This document shows positions 11,208 to 17,108 of a DNA stretch of 17,108 nucleotides, in pieces. Numbering within the stretch: position 1 is the first letter of the stretch; every line of letters starts with the position of its first letter. The notes beneath the pieces are model-generated. The model did not search any database. It saw nothing but the letters and a program-made list of their open reading frames with translations, and was not told where the DNA came from. This DNA is from Larix sibirica (lineage: Eukaryota; Streptophyta; Pinopsida; Pinales; Pinaceae): positions 5,339 through 22,446 of the forward strand of contig NWUY0303945990.1 in NCBI GenBank assembly GCA_004151065.3, in the 5' to 3' direction. The position numbers and the translations under genes are program-made.

Positions 11208-11694
11208 CTGTAATACTAAGGATTACTCTACCTTCAGATAACTTGAGTCAGACTAGTTCAAATCCTATGATGAGATGACCTAGTAAATCTTTTGTATGTG
11301 TGCATGTAATAATAATTCCTTACCAATTCAATCCGGGTTTGATCCTATTGAAGCTATGTTTCTGCTATAGGGTTAGTAGCAAACTCGGCCGAAGCAGAGA
11401 TTTATCTTAAAAATCGTTTGTGGACCTGCTTGCACTGTAACTCTACTGATTCCTTCTTGGTCTCCTTGTTAATTAACTCAACTTATCGTACATGGGGGTT
11501 CTGCAATTCGTTCTTGCAAACTCCTCTTAAATGTCATGTACTTTGAGAAGGCTCCTGATTATCTGGGTTGTCCCGCAAATAAACTGGTTTTGAATATACA
11601 CACTGCGTATCCTTCCAGATGATATTGCATATTCTAGGGCATTAGTAGACATTTCTACCGAAGCTGCCATTTGACTCGGTGGGCAGCCGCTTAC
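11208..11694 (-). other. Possible 5'UTR intron upstream of the ALA start codon
   Basis: On the minus strand a donor-like CAC|GTAAGC (intron starts 11694) and an acceptor-like ATTACAG (ends 11208) would remove 487 bp and leave a 42-nt segment before the ATG. The putative intron is AT-rich, while the sequence beyond its donor is more GC-rich, as expected for a leader exon. The acceptor has a weak pyrimidine tract. This is inference from splice-like strings and composition. Confidence 0.3.
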
Positions 11695-12350
11695 GTGCAG
11701 GGATCAGCGGAAATTTCCTCCATCTTCAATAAACACGGCAGCGATGACAAATTCCTCAAACCAACCCAAACACAAGTCTGCAGTCTAGAGGGTCAACATA
11801 CTCCGCGGCCCTCCTTACTCACCACAAAACTCTTCCACGAATATCATGTTTCTCGTTTTTTTTTTCTTTTTTGACCTTTTCTCTGTTTTCTGTTTGCGAC
11901 CTTCCCAGCGCATCGCACATGGTCAACACAGAAACCAAGACTAGATTAGAGTTACAGCGAGTCCTTCCTTCCTCCTACGCTTGCACTTCTAGAAGAATCT
12001 GGACACCATTGACCACCGATCTATCGCCATTCGCTCGCCCACATGCCCAAATTCACATCCCAACAACCCACTCCCACTCCAAACGGGATTATCTATTGGG
12101 CGAATGAAGGATGCCAGAATAACTCGCAGTCAAATGTAGCAATTTTTACTGAGGAAAACCAAAAGCAAAGGCTGGCATCGGAAATTGCAGAGAAAGAGCG
12201 AGCGAGCGAGCAGCAGGAATTAGATTTCCGCACATAGTACAAAAGGAACACATTCCCTGAGCTTTTAGCTGGCCACATTTCCCGACCAGCTTTATTCGAC
12301 GGAGTCGTTCCGCAATGCCTTGTATTTTGTTGTGTATTTACTATTTTGAT
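11695..12350 (-). promoter_or_regulatory. Probable leader exon and promoter region of the ALA gene
   Basis: This is the only upstream stretch near the gene with raised G+C and several CpGs. It contains a tetranucleotide run of GAGC units (12196-12211), read as GCTC on the gene's strand within a CT-rich stretch typical of plant 5' leaders, and a minus-strand CCAAT near 12094. No clear TATA box is visible at a fixed distance, so the transcription start cannot be placed. No other gene was recognised here. Confidence 0.35.
12196..12211. repeat. (GAGC)4 microsatellite
   Basis: Four perfect GAGC units lie in the presumed promoter/leader of the ALA gene. Short repeats of this kind are common in plant leaders and can vary in length. 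Confidence 0.8.
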
Positions 12351-12485
12351 CGGCTATTCTTAACTACACACCCTAGTTTAGTCAGAAGAAGCAGAGTGAA
12401 TGTTTACCATTTCCAACATCTTTGGAACACATAATATTCCTTTCTTGGCTGGCGGCACGAAGCTTCATGTATATACACCCAGCTT

Positions 12486-12611
12486 TTCTCTTTCTTTTAT
12501 GTATTGTATTTGTATTTTCTACACCCACCGTTTCTCTTTTATGTATATGTATTGTATTTTTACACCCACCGTTTCTCTTTTATGTATATGTATTGTATTT
12601 TTACACCCACC
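12486..12611. repeat. Minisatellite A, 41-bp unit, about 3 copies
   Basis: Two identical 41-bp units (12530-12570 and 12571-12611) contain CTCTTTTATGTATATGTATT and end in TTTTTACACCCACC. A degenerate earlier copy spans 12486-12529. The unit is not a multiple of three, so open frames across it shift from copy to copy and are not real coding sequence. Confidence 0.9.
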
Positions 12612-12685
12612 TCTTCTTGTATTGGTATTGAGTTACCCTCCACAGTCCACACCTCTTCTTGTACTGGTATTGAGTTACCCTCCAC
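12612..12685. repeat. Minisatellite B, 42-bp unit, about 1.8 copies
   Basis: A unit beginning TCTTCTTGTA-TGGTATTGAG at 12612 repeats at 12654 with one substitution, and both copies continue TTACCCTCCAC. It starts exactly where minisatellite A ends and shares the ACACC-CACC junction with it, so the two arrays probably arose by connected slippage. Confidence 0.88.
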
Positions 12686-12689
12686 GTCA

Positions 12690-13330
12690 ACGTCAAGGGA
12701 TGATGACATAGCCAGTTGTCCCTCCTGCAATTCAATAGTAAATACCACACCCAGTCCCACCTTTTTCTTTTTCTATGGATGCAAAATGCAAACGACAAAG
12801 CACTACCTAGTCCCTCCAACAACTCTTCCATATCCATATCTCATCAATCATCATTCAATCACGGCTGGCCCCCCGCTATTAAGAATTAATGGTCCACCTT
12901 TAACTCAAACTAGGTAGATTTTATCTTTTAATTAAAGTTATTTTTTATGTTATCTTTAGTGATTACCTGCCAGGACGATCTGGGATTGGCATGCCCTGCA
13001 CGGACTTCTAAGTGTGTCGTTGTACAGACTGCATGATTATTTATTAGGATTATAACAGGGAGACAATGCGCTGTTATCGTTTACAACAGTTACATTAAAA
13101 TTGTCTGGAGCACTAACCAGCCTCATCATTACAGCGAGATTAAAAGGAGAAAACCCTAACTATTATTGATCTATATTAATAACTAACTATAATACTATTC
13201 TATAACTTAACCAAATTAAAGGTTCAATAGACTTGTTGCACGCCATGATAAACAAAATATTTAATCAATTATAATAAGAATGATTATATACAACTATGGT
13301 AAGATTGTATGATTGGTGTTTATGGTACTT
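12690..13330. other. Non-coding stretch
   Basis: This is mixed-composition sequence, AT-rich toward the right end. I see no open frame resembling a known protein, no RNA gene and no clear transposon end. Confidence 0.5.
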
Positions 13331-13334
13331 ATTA

Positions 13335-13423
13335 TTTCATTTTCATATTTGAATGTGTGAAAATGAAAATATTGGTTTTAAAATATCATTTTCATATTTG
13401 AATATGGTGAAAATGAAAGTATT
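13335..13423. repeat. Hairpin-forming repeat duplicated at 49 bp
   Basis: TTTCATTTTCA (13335-13345) and its exact complement TGAAAATGAAA (13358-13368) form an 11-bp stem with a 12-nt loop. A second copy of the same CATTTTCATATTTGAAT...TGAAAATGAAA arrangement lies at 13387-13418. It could be a MITE fragment or an AT-rich local duplication. Confidence 0.75.
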
Positions 13424-13824
13424 AATTTCATTATGGTTTTTATAAGTGGGAAGGTTTTTGGAAGGTTCTACAAAGTATATTACTACATGTTGTTGTTTAA
13501 AAAGGCTTTTTATTTAAAACTTTCATTATTTATGGTCTCTTTTCGGTTAGGCCTCTCTCCCCTTAAATTTCCCCTCAAAATGCATTAGTTTATAATTCAA
13601 GGGAGGGATCACGAGATTCCCACAAGCTCGTACACTACCCATCAATGGTAGAGTTTTCCCTTTACTTGAAGCTTTTTTAAAAATCCTCCAAGGGAAATCC
13701 TTCCAAGCCTTGCTAATGTTCATATCTTTCATCCATGGTTGTGCCCCCTAAACAGTGCTAACAACCTTGACTAGGCTATTGTATGGAGTATTAGGAAGAA
13801 CACATAGTTTAGGTGTAAGAGCAA

Positions 13825-14810
13825 ATCAATGGTCGAAGTCACCCTCACAAAGATGGAGTGACAATCCAATCCACTCACAAGGATGAGTCTATCGGCAAGG
13901 AGTTAGATGTTAAGATCCCTATGAATGGTGGAGATAGGCCTCGCAAAACTTAGATCAATGGTTGTGGTTGATTCATTGGGGGGGTGGGGAAGGTAAGCGG
14001 TAGCCCAAAATACAAAGGTCCCATGAACGATTAGGATTTCCCATGTAAGGAGAGATCGACCGCTTGGGTGTGTTCATAGTGATCAAGTTCATGAGTGGCT
14101 CAAATATGTAAAACCATCATGAATGATCATGATTGCAAATAGATCGACAATGCGCAAAGGTCTATGACAATTGCATCAATGGGGAGGGTGGGGGTGCAAA
14201 AGTTAAAGTTGTATTTTCATTATTAGAGTAGATCAATGGTTGAGATTCTCCTTGTCAATTAAGTCGATGGCCCAGATTGTCCCCACAAGTTCCAATTAAT
14301 AGCTCATAGGGATTTGTGGGGGAATATGGGGAAATAGTAGGGAAGAGTGTTAGAGCTCTCTTAAATGATTAGGATCCCACCCACCAATCAAGATCAACAA
14401 CTCATACAGGCATGTGAGATGTATGAGGAAATAAAAAGGAAAATTTTAGGGGTAATGAGCAGCACGATCACTCCCACTAGAGGAGACTTGCGGGTGAAGG
14501 TTCTCCTGCCATATGTAAATATATGGCCAAATATCCTCCTGCCTGACTAGATCATTGGCCTAGGTCTCTAATAGGTGATCGAGAAAAGGGGAATACTAGA
14601 GCGTTTAATGTACCATGAACAACCTAGATTTCACCCACTCACCAAGATTCACGCCCTTAATTCCTCCCATGAAGGCAAATCCATGGCTCAAATCTCTCCC
14701 ACGAGGAAAGATTGACAACCCGAAAATGATCAGCGAGGGTTTTAATATTAATGTAGGGGAGGTCTACAGTGGAGATTCCTCGAATGAAGGAAAATCATTG
14801 GCTCACATTA
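13825..14810. repeat. Degenerate dispersed motif, roughly GATCAATGGCTCAGAT
   Basis: Variants of the motif, often followed by TCTCCCAC-like sequence, occur near 13825, 13953, 14231, 14263, 14549, 14678 and 14791, with weaker ones near 14066 and 14139. Spacing is irregular (about 30-280 bp). It may be an old tandem array or part of an eroded transposon. The 121-codon open frame at 14615-14980 overlaps it and has no recognisable domain, so I do not call it a gene. Confidence 0.4.
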
Positions 14811-14984
14811 AATATGTAGGAGATTCTCCCTTGGGGAAATTTGAATTTCTACAACCAACCACACGCTGCCGCATGTCCCTGTTAAAAAAAATCATAAAGG
14901 TCTTCAGTGGGGATTTCACCAAGATAGACAATTACTCTACAAAGAAGAAAGTGGCCCCAAGAAGGATATATAATGTTTAAGTAC

Positions 14985-16200
14985 ACTAACACTTCATGCC
15001 ATTAAACTACAGCTCCATTGTAAAATCCAAAGCATTACCATAATCTATAAGTAGAAGAGGAGATTACAAGTCTCACCTCCAAAATAATGAGTAACTACCA
15101 AATCCTATTTGAGTTAAATGCAACATTCATGGCCGTTCCATGCTTACAAGTAGTAGCTGATTTTGTAAAGGCCATGCATGATTATGTAGAATGGATTCTC
15201 AACTAGGGGTATAGTAAAAAATGGGTAGAAGCAGATGCACAATCCTTCTTGGTCGCCTCCCGGTATGGCTTCTTTGAATCAATGTGAATAGTACAACTAC
15301 TACCCTTGAAAATATAGGATTCAAATAGCACATCATTTTAAGAAAGCAGAGCTTATTAAAGAAGAAGTTGTTCAAGCACAATGAGGGGGGATCATTGGGA
15401 GTTTTACACCATACACTGGCAAAATCTTGGGCAATTGATTTGTGAGAGGGATTTGCAACATTAATGCCATTATTTTTACTTCTCTTGTTCTCCTCTCTTT
15501 GTAGGCTTTATATGTGTAGTAGACTTTGTAAAGGGATTCATTCAGGTCTAGCACCAAGATTTTATAGTCCCTACATCCAATACCATGGTTGTATTAAAGA
15601 ATAGTGTCCCCAAGACTATGATTTTATAGTCCCGACACCTAGAACTTCTATTGTATCAAACAAATCATTGAGTTCGTTTTTTAAAATCAGGATTGACATA
15701 GTTTTTCCACTGATTGACGAATAAAAATCAAGCATATTATGATGTTTTTCCTCTTTGCGTTTTCTTTCTCACATGGCGTTGAATGAACTCGTGGATCTAT
15801 GCTTTCATTGCCCATTTGTTTTTTCTCTAATGAATGTGTGTATTGGGAAACTGGCATTTGACCTCCCCTTGAACCCATATTCATTCCCAGTGTCATTTAT
15901 CTTTAAAGGATGAAGCTATGATTAAGGTGTCCCTTTTAGGTGAGCCAGTTGAGCCCATGCATAGCAAGGCTCAATCATTATTCTCAGCCTCCCTCCAACA
16001 ACATACATCACCCTTTTGTAGTGTGTTTGTTGCAAGCTACAAAGGATACCATGGAGTATCACCCAACCTCATCAACAAACATAGTTGGATATTCAGAGAA
16101 CAAATCTTGACAAATTATCAAGGGTACCTCCCTAGCCCAAAAGCCATCTCAAAGGCCTAGAGTGGCTTAAGAAGATGCACCTACACATCAAACCTCAACA
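14985..16200. other. Non-coding stretch, probably eroded repeat DNA
   Basis: Only short open frames without recognisable domains are present. A short repeat (GATTTTATAGTCCC-like) occurs near 15559 and 15620. The right part may be the body or LTR of the retroelement suggested by the primer-binding-site-like string at 16438, but no gag, protease, integrase or reverse transcriptase residues could be recognised. Confidence 0.4.
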
Positions 16201-16201
16201 A

Positions 16202-16560
16202 TTTCCCCCTCTATGAGAGTAGGGGGGTGACTTGGCAGACAATGCTACACCTACGACCATTTTTCAACTTGAAATCAACCTTACAAATGTCAATTTCATA
16301 GGGAACATGAATTCACTAAACATCGACTGGGCATAATTATTCAACTTTTTTGTTTTTATGATCAAGAGAATTGATAGACCCCATTGTCTTTCACCAAGGA
16401 TACCAAGGTTCGAGTTAGAGAATATTGCCACTATAAGCCTGGGTCTGATACCACAACCCTCAAGCACATCAAATGGGTTAGTTGAGTTTCGAACTTGATC
16501 GCCTTTTGATGTGGGACGTCCACATTTAGACTCTAACCCAATAAACATTATTCAAGTTCA
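16202..16560 (-). mobile_element. Possible eroded LTR retroelement (Copia- or TRIM-like remnant)
   Basis: Read on the minus strand, the segment has a plant LTR-like stretch (GGGTTAGAGTCT, TCCCACATC, 16555-16455), then a primer-binding-site-like string, about 220 bp of non-coding sequence, and a polypurine tract AGAGGGGGAAA (16212-16202) followed directly by TGTTGAGG. That is the order expected of an LTR element. However, the sequence after the polypurine tract does not match the presumed 5' LTR by eye, so a complete pair of LTRs is not shown. The very short interior would suit a TRIM or an internally deleted Copia element. Confidence 0.35.
16438..16453 (-). other. Primer-binding-site-like sequence for initiator tRNA-Met
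   Basis: The minus strand reads TGGTATCAGACCCAGG, matching the usual plant retroelement primer site TGGTATCAGAGCCAGG (complement of the initiator tRNA-Met 3' end) at 15 of 16 positions. On its own this could be chance; LTR-like sequence directly upstream supports it. Confidence 0.5.
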
Positions 16561-16632
16561 AATGATTAATGTTATAAACATCGAAGACATGTCAAATTCA
16601 ATGAATCAAATTGTCACTTAGAAAAGGATGAT

Positions 16633-16887
16633 CCACCCTCCTTCACCCTCTTCATCTCGTCTATTATCACAATCTATGCTCCTTCGTCCCACCCTCCCTT
16701 TCTACTCCTCCCTCCTTCACTATCTCCCTTCTAGCCACCCTCTCCACCACACTCCTTTCCTCTCGAACTCTCCCATCTATTCCCCATCATACCATTTCCC
16801 TTGCTCCCTCCACTATGTCGCCTTCCAATCCACCCACCCTCCATCCGCCATCCTCCCTTTCATTGTCATTGCCTCCCTTCATCCCAA
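16633..16887. repeat. G-poor, pyrimidine-rich low-complexity tract
   Basis: About 255 bp of mostly C and T on the plus strand with only about a dozen G residues and recurring CCACCCTCC-like strings. A 94-codon open frame spans it, but its product would be Pro/Ser/Leu-rich low-complexity sequence with no domain, so it is best read as a degenerate simple repeat and not a gene. Confidence 0.65.
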
Positions 16888-17108
16888 TATTTTTCAAAAT
16901 AATTGGGTATGAGGGTATATTATTTTAAGGTGTAGTCTAAATATTCTACGTTTTCAACCTTTTCCAAGTATATTTTCCGTCTTATTTTGTTTGTATTATA
17001 GTTGGAAATCTTAAAAAATCTTAGAATCACAAATATTAGCTATGGAAATTGCATAATTTGGGTGCCATGGGGGTATTCGAGGGTGCTAAATCTATTTATG
17101 GATTCAAA

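Noticed and set aside
12400-12917. Overlapping open frames of 103, 69 and 137 codons with Phe/Tyr/Thr repeats
   Set aside because: They are translations of the 41-bp and 42-bp minisatellites. The 41-bp unit shifts frame at each copy, so a coding role is not plausible.
13150-13165. AAACCCTAA-like string resembling telomere repeat
   Set aside because: Only one unit is present. A single telo-box-like string occurs by chance and no array is seen.
14615-14980. 121-codon plus-strand open frame
   Set aside because: No recognisable domain, and it overlaps the degenerate repeated motif. Its length is not exceptional for a sequence of this size, and there are no splice partners or promoter signals.
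16628-16912. 94-codon Pro/Ser/Leu-rich open frame
   Set aside because: It is produced by the G-poor pyrimidine tract, where stop codons are rare by composition.
1-17108. A previously undescribed multi-gene system
   Set aside because: Only one gene is supported, and it belongs to a well-known flippase family. The rest is repeats and non-coding DNA, with no cluster of unfamiliar genes.

Overview
The window looks like nuclear DNA of a land plant, probably a seed plant. It is AT-rich and holds one multi-exon gene with GT-AG introns whose product is a plant-type aminophospholipid ATPase (ALA family). Around the gene is repeat-dense non-coding sequence with SINE-like and LTR-retroelement-like remnants. 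I cannot name the species. There is no bacterial operon, CRISPR array, virus or gene cluster, and I see no convincing sign of a new multi-gene system.

The only gene I can support runs on the minus strand from the ATG at 11165 to the stop at 4341. Eleven coding exons join in frame (3627 nt) into a complete 1208-residue P4-type ATPase, a phospholipid flippase closest to the ALA8-12 clade (ALA10-like). All ten coding introns are GT...CAG. Intron 1 is 1.2 kb. Intron 3 carries an apparently tRNA-derived SINE flanked by a target-site duplication. One normally basic residue before TM5 reads as Cys (residue 905). Likely non-coding parts of the transcript are a leader upstream of 11165, possibly with a 5'UTR intron (11694-11208), and a 3'UTR below 4341 with a poly(A) signal near 4190 and a possible 3'UTR intron (4117-3860).

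Left flank (1-3700): AT-rich DNA with a 60-bp tandem duplication (27-147), a four-copy tandem array of about 300-bp units (1137-2382) and a 96-bp duplication (2652-2837). Right flank (11700-17108): the likely promoter and leader, then two adjacent minisatellites (12486-12685), a duplicated hairpin (13335-13423), a degenerate motif recurring over about 1 kb (13825-14810), a minus-strand primer-binding-site-like sequence (16438-16453) suggesting an eroded LTR retroelement, and a G-poor pyrimidine-rich tract (16633-16887). No protein-coding gene was recognised in either flank.
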